A DNA stretch of 64,000 nucleotides from Krasilnikovozyma curviuscula (Eukaryota; Basidiomycota; Tremellomycetes; Cystofilobasidiales; Mrakiaceae). This document shows, piece by piece, positions 21,522 through 35,091 of this stretch (position 1 is its first letter; the number at the start of each line of letters is the position of its first letter). The position numbers and the translations under genes were made by a program. The stretch lies in NCBI GenBank assembly GCA_014825775.1, contig MVAQ01000041.1, positions 51,971-115,970 on the forward strand. The letters are read 5' to 3'. Below the pieces are notes generated by a model. That model was given only the letters and a program-made list of their open reading frames with translations. It was not told the origin of the DNA and made no database searches.

Positions 21522-24005
21522 CTATTTTGACTCATCTTCACCGCTTCCCCTTCGAAGGATCTTCCTCTTCTCATCCACATCCTCATTCACGATCGATCCA
21601 TACAGCTCGATCAAGGGCAAATAGCAAGAGAGCGCTGCGTTGATTCCAAGGAAGGAGATGGATGACAGTGACGATGCGAGAGGGAGACAGATGATAATGA
21701 TGCACACAGCGAATCTTTGACTAAGGAGGACCTCTTTGGGGATTCGGAAGCGGCCAGGTGGGTCGAGGTACTTGTGGGTCAAAGCGGTCGCAGTCATCGA
21801 CGCTAGTGTCACTGCAAACCCTCCAGAAAAGTACCATCTGGTTGGTGAGAAGAGAACATTACAAAGAGTTCAGCATCGCGTGCGTAACAGATCAAAAACA
21901 CTTTCAAATGATCACTTACTTCACTCCGTCGTCAACATATGTATTGTCCACCAGTCGGGGAATAACAGAAGATGAGATGATGATTCCTCCATAAAGAGGC
22001 CAGTGAAGAAGCTGGAATAGAGAGCTTGTGAACCAATGTCGCCGGAATGCGTGGATATACTGAGAGCCAAACTGTCAGTTCCAGAATCTAACATCTGATT
22101 TGATTGTTACACTCACATGAGAAGTGGTACAAGAGCTAAAGTACAGTCCGTTGATATTGAAAGCAACAATTAAGCAAAGGAAAGCCCGTCCAAGAGGTCT
22201 TAAGGGAAGAATATCATCATCAGCAAGGGGAAGATTCCCTCCCAACCGATCACAGCTAGAATACGACTCACTCGTTGATTCCAATAGAGACTCCAGAATT
22301 CACAAAGAGGTTCATGACATACTCGCCAAGTGATATCGTGACGAAAGCACCCAATCGGTCCAAGTGATGGCCAATGTCAATACCAAGCCAACGAGCAGGC
22401 CCTTTCTTCGTCTGTTTTGTTTTCGCAAGAAGGGAGCTGATCAGAGGTTATGGTCAAATAAAATATTGAAATGATAGAGCACACCTTCTCATCTTCGAGG
22501 TTCCTTTCCACGATCAATGGTTCCTGAATTTTTATGTTGGTCGAAGCGGGGGACAAAACTGAGCTAGGTGTTCCCGAACCAGAGCGGTGTTTCTTTGCTT
22601 CAGTCGCCTCATGTTGCTGCCGGAGATGTTCTTGGTGGTGCCGTTCGTGATTGAATTGATGTTGGTGGAAGACCTTCGCCTCTTCAGTAAGCTCTTCATC
22701 AATCTGACCTTCACGAGTTACAAAGTCTCCTGCACTTTCTGTATCCCCACCTCTCACGCCCGGAAGCTTCACGATTGCCTTCTGGAAAAAGAGCCAGAGA
22801 TTTAGCTTGAGGAATACTTCCACTGCCAATGCTGCAGATAGTGCAGCGATTTGCTTGTTGACGCTGTGCTGTACGGAGGTGAAGAAGAGTGGGACGTAGA
22901 CGATGGCGGTAAGGAAGAGGTTGACGGTTTGGAAGATGAATGAGAAGCGATAAGGTGGGAGCATGTAGGCATAAGTTGCAGTGAAAATCACTTTAAAACA
23001 GAATGCGAGTAAACTTTTGGCATCAGAGTTTTTATCTATCCCAATATACTCACTCTTAGCTAGCTTCGCGACCAAGATGAAAGCGAGAGCATAACCTATT
23101 GCCCTTCCGCTCTTCTCTGCTTCCTCACTAAGCTCGACAGCTCTCTTGACAGCATGCTCGGCAGTTGTTGCAACAATTTCAGAACCAGTGCTATTGTATG
23201 CGTCGAAGTGGATGTTGTAGACGTTTGACCCGAATCCAACCAGACACAACATGGTGAACAAGATGTAAAGCCGCTGGAGGATATCATCCGTTCCACTGAT
23301 ATTTAACAGCCTTTGTACGTCACTCCATACACTGGTAGAGTAGAGCCGTCAGTCAGTCAGTTAGTTTGGGTGCGGTGGCGACGAGTCTCTATTTCTCTCA
23401 CCTCCAAGCTGGGTTGAAGAGTAAGCAGAACTGAAGGATCCTGATGCCTTGGGTCTCCTCGGATGCTAAGTCTGCCATTTGATGGACTGACAGGTGCCAG
23501 CGGCAGTTGGCAAACACGAACCAAGGAAAAAGTAAGCAACTTGTGCCAAGGATTAAGGGGCGAGGAAAGCAGGCAGTCTCTTTTGAATTTGAATGAGATT
23601 TTCGAACATACTGATAGCAACAAAGAGCAGATCAAAGAAGAGTTCGAACTGAGATACTTCTTTAGTTGTAGCCTGTCGATACCTGACCCAACAAAATAAA
23701 ATGAAAAATACGTGAGCGAAAGTGATGCATGCGAAGGGAGGAGGAGCCAACAGAAAACATATGTACAAGTGACCAGTTCGACTATCAATGTACTGCAGTA
23801 CGACAGGTTTCCTCACGAGATGCGTGATCTTGGTGGGCTCTTCGCCTTCTTCATCGCCAGCAATGTAGTGGACCTTCTCGGAATGGCCGTATTTCTTCAT
23901 GTGAAGCTCGACGACCTGCTCGTGCGAGAGGGTCTGGGTCTTGTGCAGCTTGAAGGGCGGTGGTTGTGCTGGTGGTGCAGATGCATGCTGAGGATCTGAA
24001 GCCAT
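21522..24005 (-). CDS. LtrA-family multi-pass membrane protein
   Basis: The family (low temperature requirement protein A) is widespread in bacteria and fungi and has no established biochemical function. The protein starts MASDPQHASAPPAQPPPFKL, a cytosolic proline-rich tail, and continues through KYGHSEKVHYIAGDEEG to the family signature EVSQFELFFDLLFVAI near 23610. Many hydrophobic segments follow, for example LYILFTMLCLVGFGSNVYN, SLLAFCFKVIFTATYAYMLP and FAVCIIIICLPLASSLSS in the last exon, giving about ten membrane spans. A charged, His-rich loop (HQHQFNHERHHQEHLRQQHE, near 22650) sits between spans and could bind metal or a partner. The C-terminus is cytosolic-looking (EDVDEKRKILRRGSGEDESK). 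About 700 residues. The start is chosen for its Kozak-like context. Family secure, function unknown. Confidence 0.85.
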
Positions 24006-25221
24006 GGTGCTGGTTTGGAGTAGGTGGAGAGGCTGCCCCAGGGGATGGTGGCCGTCGACGGACATATAAATTGAACGCAAGCCCAATGTTTGTGGCCATC
24101 AGGCATTACTTACTATTCGAGGAGCCGAAGGAAAAAAAACCCTGAAAATGTAAGGAAGACTGCCAACGACGCCCTAAGCTCTCTAGGACACCTGACACTA
24201 CGTGGGAACAGTCAGCAAAGGCAATGTAAAAATTTGTGGAGATTTTCTGAGGGTGAAAGATGCGGACAACAAGGTAGCGAGGATGTCGATTCGGGTCCGT
24301 GTAAATAAACACCAGTCTCACACAGCACAGCCTGTCATTTCTCTACAAGAAAGCCTCTTTATCGTAGTCGAGCGTCGGCAGTGTCGCATCTGGATTTCCA
24401 GGGAGCTCTGCGAACGGTGCGCTGCTCTGCCCCGCTCAGTGCCGCCAGTCGATTTCGAACCAAGACGGCACGAACGCGAGGGTTTGCCTCACATCGAGAA
24501 ACGTGGGGTGAACCGTCTCAGCGTCGATTCCACGACAGGATAGCATGTCAAGCTGTCTGTGTCAGGGTAGGAAACAGAGCTCCTATTGAGATCGATGTCT
24601 TGCGCTTGAGATGAAGCTCTCTGTGACTCCTAATCTTATCTTTCCTACACATGGGGTGAATAAGGAATATATAAAGTTCTGTTTTCTCTGGAATACACAA
24701 GGCCAGGCATCATTCAGCACCATCATTCATGCATGCGGCCCGCGACGGTTCTAACCTGTCGCGCGAAGCAATGATCGCTCACCGGGTTCGGCTGGTGCTC
24801 TCAGCCTTTGGCCCTTGTTGACTTTGAAAACAACGTAGATAGACAGTGGGTCGAAGTTGGGCCCTCCTTCCTTCCTCCTTCTCGGCCTCCCTGCTTCCCT
24901 GCCTCCTCGATCTGTTTCGCCCTGCTCCTTTGCAATGACAGGCATGTGCGCTGGATCTGCAAGGTCGAGAACACCGTGCTGTCTGCTTATCGCATAAACT
25001 AATACGGATCTGAGGATCCTCCGGTGCTTTCTCCTTCCAGTGGGAAATATAATCAGTCGTCGATTGGAAGAGCTCAGTGCTTTTCCACTTACTCCTTGCA
25101 GTAAAAACACCGGCGCATCCACCAGCCGACGACGCTGAACCTGAAAGTGAGGGGTCCCTATTTTTTCTCAACGCTCAACCATCACGTTCTCTCTTTCCCT
25201 TGACAAGTCAGGTCCAACACA
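24006..25221. other. 1.2-kb divergent intergenic region (LtrA gene / GH1 gene)
   Basis: Both flanking genes point away from this gap. It contains a TATA-like element on the plus strand at 24668-24676 and a short hairpin at 24741-24763. Open frames on the minus strand (24751-25171) overlap each other in different frames and resemble no family, so I do not call them genes. The gap could hide a short non-coding transcript or a long 5' leader of the GH1 gene. Confidence 0.5.
24668..24676 (+). promoter_or_regulatory. TATA-like element upstream of GH1 gene
   Basis: The sequence TATATAAAG lies about 545 bp before the GH1 start codon. That is far for a leader in a compact fungal genome, so it could instead drive a separate transcript. 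Confidence 0.35.
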
Positions 25222-27464
<2,243 letters not shown>

Positions 27465-27787
27465 ACGGTGTCTGCGTTGTGTGGCCTTTTGTTCACGATT
27501 TCTGTATCCTTTAGTTGAGATGAATCATGTTAATAGTTACAATTCCCATGAAGCTGGGAGGGTAAAATGTTTGAGAGGAACAGGCACAAAAGCGCACAAG
27601 CGGGCATCTAAATTGGATGAGCAGAAGGGCATGAAAAGGGTGGAACAAGAGAAAGAGGAAGATCCGAGGTGTATATATAGTGAGTCTTAATTATGATGCA
27701 AGTTTGAAAGAAAAGAAAAAAAAGACCCAGAAGGAAACAAAAATATAAGGGGGTATGTGGTATGCAAGTTTCTCATCTTTGTTTCTT
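27465..27787. other. Convergent 3' intergenic region
   Basis: A 323-bp gap between the GH1 stop and the stop of the coiled-coil gene, AT-rich with an A-run near 27711-27723. It holds the two 3' UTRs. No gene seen. Confidence 0.6.
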
Positions 27788-29546
27788 CTAACGACCGCCG
27801 TCCCACGCCTTGACGAGATCGCCTACTCTGGCACGTCTGTTGTTGCCTGACTGCAGCTCTTTACCTAACTTGACTTCACCAGCTGGACCGATTTCTTCAA
27901 CACCAGCGCTCTTCGCTCTCTTATGATGTGACGAGACCATTCTCGCAGCAGAAAATTGAGACGCTGGCATAGGTGTGGATTTGGATGGGGAGGCTGTTGG
28001 GGAGCAGTAGGTTGACGCGGGTCTATTTCTGCCAACAACAAGGGGACGAACAGGTGTTGTAGCAGGCGAGTAGGTGTTTGCTGATCGAGAGTTGGTACGG
28101 GGTGAGGTAGTGTCGAAAGTAGTGGTTGCAGAGCGAGTCTTCTCGTGTGATGGAGTTATAGGAGTTGACGAGGCGTTTGGGACTGAGCTTTCAGTCAAGG
28201 CAGAAGATGTGTACTCTTTAGTTGGAGAAGCAGCAGTAGCCTTTGATTTTGTTGGTGTCGATTTGGTAGAGCTGTCGCTAAGCCCAAGGCCGACAGTGGG
28301 ATTGGATGAAACAGGGGACGACGAGAAAATTTGTGATGGGGTGAGGATAGCAGCTGGAGGGTCCAACGATGGGGTGTATCCAGAAGCTTCGTGTAGAACT
28401 TTGGTTGCTGGTGTTGAAGGGAAGGTTGCTGAAACTGCGGTCGAGGCGGATACATCGGTTGCAGAAGCGGAAGTTGAGGTGGAACTGACCAGCTTCTGCA
28501 CCTCGGTGGTGGATACGTTTTCCTGTTGAAGCTTGACGAGCTTTATCTTCTCAGCTGCAAGATCCTTTTTAAGTGTTTCCATGAGCCTGCTCAGATCAAG
28601 AACCTGATTTCGAAGGGCGATTTCTCGAGTTGCCGCTCTGTCTTGGTCATCAAGCCATTGCTTCTCCCTAGCCATCTCCCTCTGCTCCATTTCAAACATT
28701 CTCTTTTCCAGAGTTCGCACGTGGGTAACAGACCTAAAGGATGACGCTTTAGTCAGAAGACGGGCAAGCGCATGCAATACTGTTGTTTACTCACCATTTC
28801 TCCTGCTTCTGGAATTGCTTTGAAAGAGCAACCAAGCTGGAAACGGTGTCAAGCGAGTTTGGATCATGCGCCAAGGGAATGAGGAGGTTGGGTGAACCTT
28901 TACAGCCACTACCGATGCTGCTGGTTGATGTCATACTTGGGTTTGGAGAATGAGATTGATTAGAGAGCGGTGGTGACATGAGAGCGGTTGGGTTTCCATG
29001 GAAATATTCAGCATTGACCAATAGTTGTCTGGAGCCGTCGTGTGTGTTGTTAGTAACCACAGTTGGGACTCTGCTTTTGTTTTCAATGTTGAAAGATCGG
29101 GCCTGTTCCTGCTCCATGGCCAAGATTCTCTTCGCCTCCTGCATGGACTTTTCCCTCTCTCGATGAGCCTCAGCTTCAATTTCTTGAGTACTCATCATTA
29201 CCCTACTTCCGTCATCCCAGCTACCATAAGTTCCAGCGACGCCAAAGAGCTGGGAAGCAGCAGAAGACAGCATCTTCAGAGGAGACGAATTAACGAAGCC
29301 TGCACCTCTGCTAGCTGGATGATAGTTTGAACCACCAGAGTCAGAAAAATTCTCATCTCCTGAAACTGATGACGCTCCTCCATAGGAGTTCTTCCGTTCT
29401 TGTTGAAACATTGGTCTGTCCTCGGTGGGTGTAGGCAGGTCGAGTGGCAGAGCAGGGACTGGGACTCTTGGTCCTCTAGGACCTGCCATTTTCGTTTTTG
29501 GCGGAGTCGGTGGTGGTGGAGAGTCTTCGGATTCGAACCAAGGCAT
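27788..29546 (-). CDS. Coiled-coil protein of unknown function
   Basis: I do not recognise the family. Two exons joined in phase across an intron near 28736-28795 give about 570 residues. The N-terminus MPWFESEDSPPPPTPPKTK is acidic and proline-rich. A hydrophobic-glycine patch (PLKMLSSAASQLFGVAGTYG) precedes a charged helix (QEIEAEAHREREKSMQEAKR). The central coiled coil begins LVALSKQFQKQEKWSVTHVR across the splice and continues LEKRMFEMEQREMAREKQWL to about KLVKLQQENVS, roughly 90 residues of heptads. The C-terminal third is Ser/Thr/Pro-rich and disordered, ending in a basic patch with HHKRAKSAGVEEIG, a possible phosphorylation site. An upstream ATG at 29558 (MPCTMPW) could be the start. 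A 5' UTR intron is likely at 29606-29674 (GTACGT...CTAG). The layout suggests a cortical or cytoskeletal scaffold; that is only an inference. Confidence 0.8.
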
Positions 29547-30504
29547 GGTGCAAGGCAAATAGGGGCGCGGTTGGATAGGGTTGTTTTCTTATGCTGTGGC
29601 GGGATCTAGAGGAACAGTGCTTTGAACCAGTGTCAGCCTTGGAAGAGTGGAGATATCCAAAACAAGCGACGTACCTTAAGCCAGACTGTAAGGATTAAAC
29701 AGTAGAATTAAGGAGGAAAACGTCAGTCAAATGAGAACGAAGCTGAATGAACCGGTGGGACTGAGATGTCCAGCGCAGCTAAATCTCTCCGTCCGTCTTG
29801 TGGTTAAGGTCACTGAACAAGTGAACAAACCTAGAATCGAGTTGATCTATCACTACACAGGGTGTGATCTCCAAATGAGTAGTTGTATCTAGCGAGACCT
29901 GTGAAAGCGAGAGGAGGGATCGTCAGACTAGACTTCGAGCAACGCTGCAGGTTCAAGCTTCAAGCCGATAATGATGGAATCGAAGAGTAGCAGAGTGAAT
30001 ACACTAGATAGTCGGTTATCAGCTCTTAACTCACTGCGAGAACACTGTGAACTTCTGAAGGTGCGACTTTCTGAGTTCAGAGAGCCGGAGAATCGTGGTC
30101 TGTGCCAGCTCGATTCAACCACAAACAGAAGTGCAGACGTGCACTGACTTGAGGCACCCTTATGAGAGATCGATTGTTCCTATAAGGAGTATTGAAGAGG
30201 GTGAAGGACGAAATGATGTTGAAGGTCGACAAAGGCAGCGTGGCGAGTTTGATTTTCTGTTGTTGGGCGAGACTTCTAATTCGGCTAGATTTCTTTTCAA
30301 TTGATTTGGATGCTCAAATTAAGTTCAAGTGAAGGAATAAGAAGGATAAGAAAAGGAAGCAGAAATGAGTATATAGGTGGTGTCGGTACTGGCTTCTGGT
30401 ATTCTGATCTTGCTTGGTCAACAGTAAGATGGCGATGAATGCGTGATAGCGGTTAGATTACAACAAGACAAGATCGTCTACACACTGAGCCATTTGCCAT
30501 TTCG
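29547..30504. other. Intergenic and 5' leader of the coiled-coil gene
   Basis: A 958-bp stretch upstream of the coiled-coil gene. It includes the probable 5' UTR intron 29606-29674 and otherwise no open frame with family resemblance. Neither strand shows a tRNA. Confidence 0.55.
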
Positions 30505-32100
30505 TTACGCTGCTACAACTTCCACTATCGTGTCCGACTCAAGAACGACCCTCTTCTTGTGATCAAACTCCTTTGGCATCGCATCGATTTCTTCCTCCAA
30601 CTTCGTCTGAGAAAAGTCAGAAGATCAGCATTGAGGAAACCAACCGAGATACCAGATGACTCACCAGCTTCGCTTCTAGCTCTGATATTGATGCTCTGTA
30701 CGACAAAGGGGTGGATTCAGGGTAGACTGTCATTGCTGTTACGAATAAACAGGAACGTCAACGATTGCATTTGTCACAGCGAAGCGCGAATGTCGACTCA
30801 CGACCAAGACCAGGTGGCCAGAATAACTCGTGAAGGGTATCTGTAGCCCATTTGAATCTTCCAACAGCCATCAGCCTTTCACCCCCAGCGTCGAACTCCG
30901 GTCCACCGTCCTCGTTGAAATCATTGATGTTATTGGACCCTCCGTCAATACAGTCATTCGCAATCAGGAACGTCGTGGGTACACCAATTCCACCACCGGA
31001 TCTGAACCTTCCGCTGTTGGACGAGCTCGAGGACGAGAGCTGGTTGCTGGCTAAACCGGAGGTCGATCCTTGCAGTCTCTTGGGCAGCGCTGACGTCGGT
31101 GTCGAGGACGCAGCAGCGAGCATCTGCTGTTGCTGGACCTGAGCTTGGAGCTGTCTTTGACGTTGAGCCTGCTGTAGAGCTACCGCTTGAGCTTGTTGGT
31201 GGAGTACCGAAGCGGAAGGGCTGCCCTGAATGCCACCGTGGTGGGAGCCTGGGTTCTGCATCATTGCCGGTGGTGACATCCCGGGCCCGTAACCAGGCTG
31301 GTTTATCTGAGGTGAGTTGACGTGGGAACCAGGGTATCCTTGGTTGGGTAAATGGACTGCAGGACTTCCGCCGCCGAACTGCTGTTGCTGCTGCTGCTGG
31401 TGCTGCTGCTGCTGTTGCTGCTGGTACTGAGCTGCCATTTGCATGTCTCTTTGCTGCTGCTGCTGAGCTGCTAGTTGTTGCTGAGCGACTAGTATCTGTT
31501 GAGGGTTCAGTCCACGTTGCTGAGCCTGTGCAAGCAGCATGGCTGGTGTTATGTGCGAAGTGTTCATCATTTGTTGCTGCAGGAGGTGCTGAGGTGTAGG
31601 AGTTCCACCACCTGGTCCACCACCACCATATCCTGGCACACCATATCCACCATTTCCTGGCATCGAGTTACTCTGAGATGGGGAAGGAGAGCCAGATATA
31701 GCGGGAGAAGGGACCACAGGAGACATTTTTGGCAAGACCAAGTCATTGGCAAGCAGTTGAGAGGTCAGAGCAGTGACAATGGACCGTACAAAAAGATGGG
31801 AATGATTGAGGGTGTGATTTGAAGATGAAGAGGCAGTAAATCAGGGCTATCAGTCATTTGGTTACTTCCTTCACTGCCGGATCCCTGTCTCTTCCAAAAG
31901 AAAAGCTGTAGGACGAACGGCTGAAAGATTCAGACTTACCCTAGTTGGGGTATTATTCATTGATCCCATCTGCTGGGACAGCATATGAGGCGGTATACCT
32001 GCAGCAACAAGAGCAAGACGGGAACGAGAAGGTCAGGTCAGTGGCACGAGTTGGAATGAGGTTCACACGGTAGCCTGTCCTTACCTCCTCCCTGTGCCAT
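30505..32100 (-). CDS. Glutamine-rich putative transcription cofactor, family not recognised
   Basis: Spliced exons give MAQGGGIPPHMLSQQMGSMN, then (after an intron of about 270 nt) SNSMPGNGGYGVPGYGGGGP, a long Q-rich region with several polyglutamine runs (31380-31465), and a conserved-looking C-terminal block: IGVPTTFLIANDCIDGGSNN, ERLMAVGRFKWATDTLHELF, WPPGLG, MTVYPESTPLSYRASISELE and KLEEEIDAMPKEFDHKKRVV, ending ESDTIVEVVAA. The last part is a short coiled coil. The main ORF continues upstream of 31683 without an ATG; the acceptor CTCAG just before SNSMP restores phase to the first exons. Composition resembles Mediator or SWI/SNF-type coactivators, but I cannot assign it. About 400 residues. 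The exon chain is an inference from splice signals and phase. Confidence 0.75.
31378..31465. repeat. CAG/CTG-type microsatellite encoding polyglutamine
   Basis: Interrupted CTG/TTG units on the plus strand read as CAG/CAA on the coding minus strand, giving runs of seven to eight Gln broken by His. The two main tracts are 31380-31432 and 31452-31470. Length variation between strains is likely. Confidence 0.85.
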
Positions 32101-32498
32101 CTTACCTCAGCCCTAGTTGATACCGATGGAACCGCCTAGGGTGCTCTTCAGGTTCTGGACGAAATTTTGTGAGTGATGTCGTTTAGGCTTGCATTGGTGC
32201 GTCTAGTCAAAGAGAAACTGGTAGAAATGGCCACAATTGTCATCGATCAAAGGACCATCCTGCATGTCCTTTAAGTATCCATTGCAGCCCTTTGAGTCAG
32301 CCCCTTAGATCTGCTGAGCTTGGCAGTTGGGTTCCAGCGCGTGCGACTTCGACATGTAGCACTTTAGCTAAAGTACTCTAGATGTCCAAGAACAAGCCAA
32401 TTTCTGGTCTTACAGTCTCTGTTTTTTAAGAAAATAATTCCTCGGTCAGAATCTCAACAGCCATTTAGTCTGGTATCCTCTGATGTTTCATCGCTATA

Positions 32499-32528
32499 AA
32501 ACACACATACACACACACACACACACAC
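32499..32528. repeat. (CA)n microsatellite
   Basis: A nearly perfect CA dinucleotide run with a single T interruption, about 30 bp long, in the divergent promoter region. Confidence 0.9.
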
Positions 32529-33075
32529 CACAGCGACCAAAACCGGGGAAAATAAAACGCTTTCTCTCAATGGCTACCTTCTCCGTGTTTCTTTGATCTT
32601 CAGAAAAGCTACTCACTCAACCACTGAGCCAAAAGTAGTTGGTTCACGCCTGTCGACAGTTTCGGGAAAGAGGGAATATGTGTTTTGATATGGATTTTGC
32701 CGAATATGACGACCGGGCTCGCTGTTATCTTAAAGAGCAATCATTAGCGAAATAGGGTCGACGTGGTTATTGATTCAAACCTTGCCTGATCCTGACGCTA
32801 TAAGAGAAGTGCCCACCATCGCCAGCATCAAGATGGTGAGCGCAAGAAACGGCGCTCTGAGGGGGTAGCACGCGTTTGACAGGTTGACAGCCAGATCAGA
32901 GTTGCCTTTCGGGAAATATTCCCAAACAGAATCATTTTCAGCAACAACACAGATTACATGATGATTTATCCTCACTTGAGGTTGTTTTGACGGAGCGCTG
33001 ACCGTTTATTTTCCGCCCTGGCATCGCGGTACGTCGGAGCGCAACGTTTTCTTTCGCCGAAACCCCAGTTATTCT

Positions 33076-33081
33076 TATAAA
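33076..33081 (+). promoter_or_regulatory. TATA-like box of MFS gene
   Basis: TATAAA sits 45 bp before the ATG at 33121 and 78 bp before the in-frame ATG at 33154. The spacing fits the second ATG better as the main start. Confidence 0.4.
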
Positions 33082-33102
33082 CCCACTTCTCTTCAAACTA
33101 CA

Positions 33103-33117
33103 ATGGAGGCCATCTAA
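33103..33117 (+). promoter_or_regulatory. Four-codon upstream ORF before MFS transporter
   Basis: ATG GAG GCC ATC TAA ends three bases before the first main-frame ATG (33121). If it lies within the leader it could lower translation or push initiation to the ATG at 33154. Confidence 0.4.
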
Positions 33118-33120
33118 AAT

Positions 33121-35091
33121 ATGTTAATAAGTCAGAACTTCGAGGGAAGAAAAATGCCACAGCTGGAGGAAGCAAATCAACTCTCAATCGTCTCCTCGAA
33201 TGTACCGGAAATCCCAACGGCAGAAGCTCTCCTCGTCAAGCCCCCGACGCGCATCGAAGATCCAGAGAAGAGTGGTCTGAGTGACCTTGCTGACGATAAG
33301 CAAGAAGATTGGACGTATCCGGGCGATGAAGCTAGCCTGTTCTCGAAACCTTGGTTAGTAACATTGGGATGCTTTGCCTTTGCTTGCAGCAACATGGGCG
33401 TGAGTCTACTATGCTTGCTTCTTGATCCTCCTTCGTAAGATTCAGCTAATTGGCCTGTATATGCAGTGGGGTCTCACTTGGGGGGTATTTCAGGACTATT
33501 TCTCATCCAATGTCTTTCCAGACACTCCAGTCTCCCAATTATCGCTAGTTGGAGGAGTACAGAGCTTCGTGTGTTTTCTCTCTATCTGCCAATCAATACC
33601 CATCGTCTAACTGCTACCCTCATCTGGCGCAATAGGTTCAAACGACGACCGCTTTTGTCGCGGGCAAAATGGCAGACAGATGGGGCTATAAACGGATGCT
33701 TGCCATCAGCGCTTTTCTGACAGCAATCGCATTCGTTTGTTGTGGGTTTGTACACGAGCTCTGGGAGCTGTACATGTGTCAGGGAGTGTTCCTTGGTGCC
33801 TCAATGGGTCTTGGTGCGTGCTCGACTATTTTTGGGGGCTATTTTTTTCCCCCGAATTGATCTTTTCACTTCTTCTTCAAAGGTATGCCCATCTATATGA
33901 GCTGCCCATCCCAGTGGTTCCTTAAGAAGAGGGGGCTCGCCACTGGATTCGCGGTAGCAGGCTCAGGCATCGGTGGTTCCATCAGTTCCCTCATCGTCCG
34001 AGTCCTGCTGGTACAGCTCGGCCACAGAGATACCTACCTGATCTTTGCTGGCCTACATAGCGTAATCTGGGTTATCTCTTGGCTGGTGATTGAAGTGCGA
34101 ATCAAACCACTACCCAAGAATGTGCCGGTTGTCAAAAGAGGGTTCTGGGAGCTGAGGGAGGGTATTTGGAAAGATGGCGCCTGGTATGTATCGACTTTCA
34201 CTGTTGATATAAGACCTAATTAGCGGGCCAGTTCTTGATCCAGTGCGATGCGACGGCGACCAATAACTGATATCATCTGTACCCCTTCTTTACAAATAGG
34301 TACAGCCTACTGTTATGTCTTTTCATTTCGACTTGGGGCTACTTGTCTCCCTTCTATTACGTTTCAGCTTTCACTCGGCTAAAAGTCCCTTCTTTGGACC
34401 CCAAGAGCCTGACGATATCGGTGCCGTTGATTTTGATGAACTTCACTGGTGGGTTGGGACGTATATTGGCTGGATTCTTGGCCGACATTTTTGGCCCCAT
34501 CAATACCTTCTTCTTTTCGCTGTTCGTTGGTGGCCTGTTGCAGCTGAGTGAGTCATGTTTTGTTGTTCCTCAGACCCGCATACCTTTCTTTCTCAGTTGA
34601 GATTGACCTCGGTTCGGTTCTCATCAACAGTTATCTGGACAGTAGCCAATAACTTCGCCTCAATAATAGTCTTTTCTGTACTCTACGGAATAGTTGGAGG
34701 ATGGTTCCTCAGCCTGCTGCCTGTGGTTGTCAGCCAGTGTTTCGGCGTACACGAGCTAGCCACGCTGGTCGGCTTCGCTATTTTGAGTAACAGTCCCGGT
34801 CAGCTTGGAGGAGCAGCAGTTGGAGGAGTTGTATTATCAGCGTCAGGTGGGAATTATGTGATGGTCGCAGTCTAGTAAGTTGGATATGTTGCGTCCATCA
34901 CTCTGAAAGACCTCGGGCTGACTGTGTTGCGTCTCAAGCTCTGGACTGGTCATGATGACAGGAAGTCTTGCTATTCTGTATGGTAAGATCGTCATCAAAA
35001 CTTCCTTTTAAGCTGCTTCTACAAGTGCTGATTGATGTGCAATTTGGTAGCTCGATTCAGCAGAGAAAAGCGGCTTTGGGCAAAGTTTTGA
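33121..35091 (+). CDS. MFS transporter, monocarboxylate-transporter-like (MCT/MCH type)
   Basis: Fungal MCT-like proteins are 12-span major-facilitator carriers, with substrates such as monocarboxylates or riboflavin. The N-terminus is hydrophilic (IEDPEKSGLSDLADDKQEDW). Span 1 is PWLVTLGCFAFACSNMG, followed by the family's WGLTWGVFQDYFSSNVFPDT. Further segments are FVAGKMADRWGYKRMLAISA (loop 2-3 with DRWGYKR), YMSCPSQWFLKKRGLATGFA (loop with KKRGLATG), then the second half with FTGGLGRILAGFLADIFGP and GFAILSNSPGQLGGAAVGG. The last exon ends ARFSREKRLWAKF and TGA at 35089-35091. About seven introns. Either ATG at 33121 or 33154 may be used. Family secure; substrate unknown. Confidence 0.88.

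Larger units (their letters stand above)
32101..33120. other. 1.0-kb divergent intergenic region
   Basis: This gap lies between the start of the Q-rich gene (minus) and the MFS gene (plus). It holds a CA microsatellite, a TATA-like box and a four-codon upstream ORF listed separately. No protein gene or RNA gene recognised. Confidence 0.6.

Noticed and set aside
24440..24520. GGTTCGAA on the minus strand as a possible tRNA
   Set aside because: No A box and no cloverleaf pairing could be found around it.
24751..25171. Two overlapping minus-strand frames of 123 and 130 codons
   Set aside because: They overlap in different frames, are Arg/Gly-rich from high GC, and lack any family resemblance.
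28074..28529. 151-codon plus-strand frame
   Set aside because: It is antisense to the Ser/Thr-rich tail of the coiled-coil gene and has the biased Val/Glu composition of such shadows.
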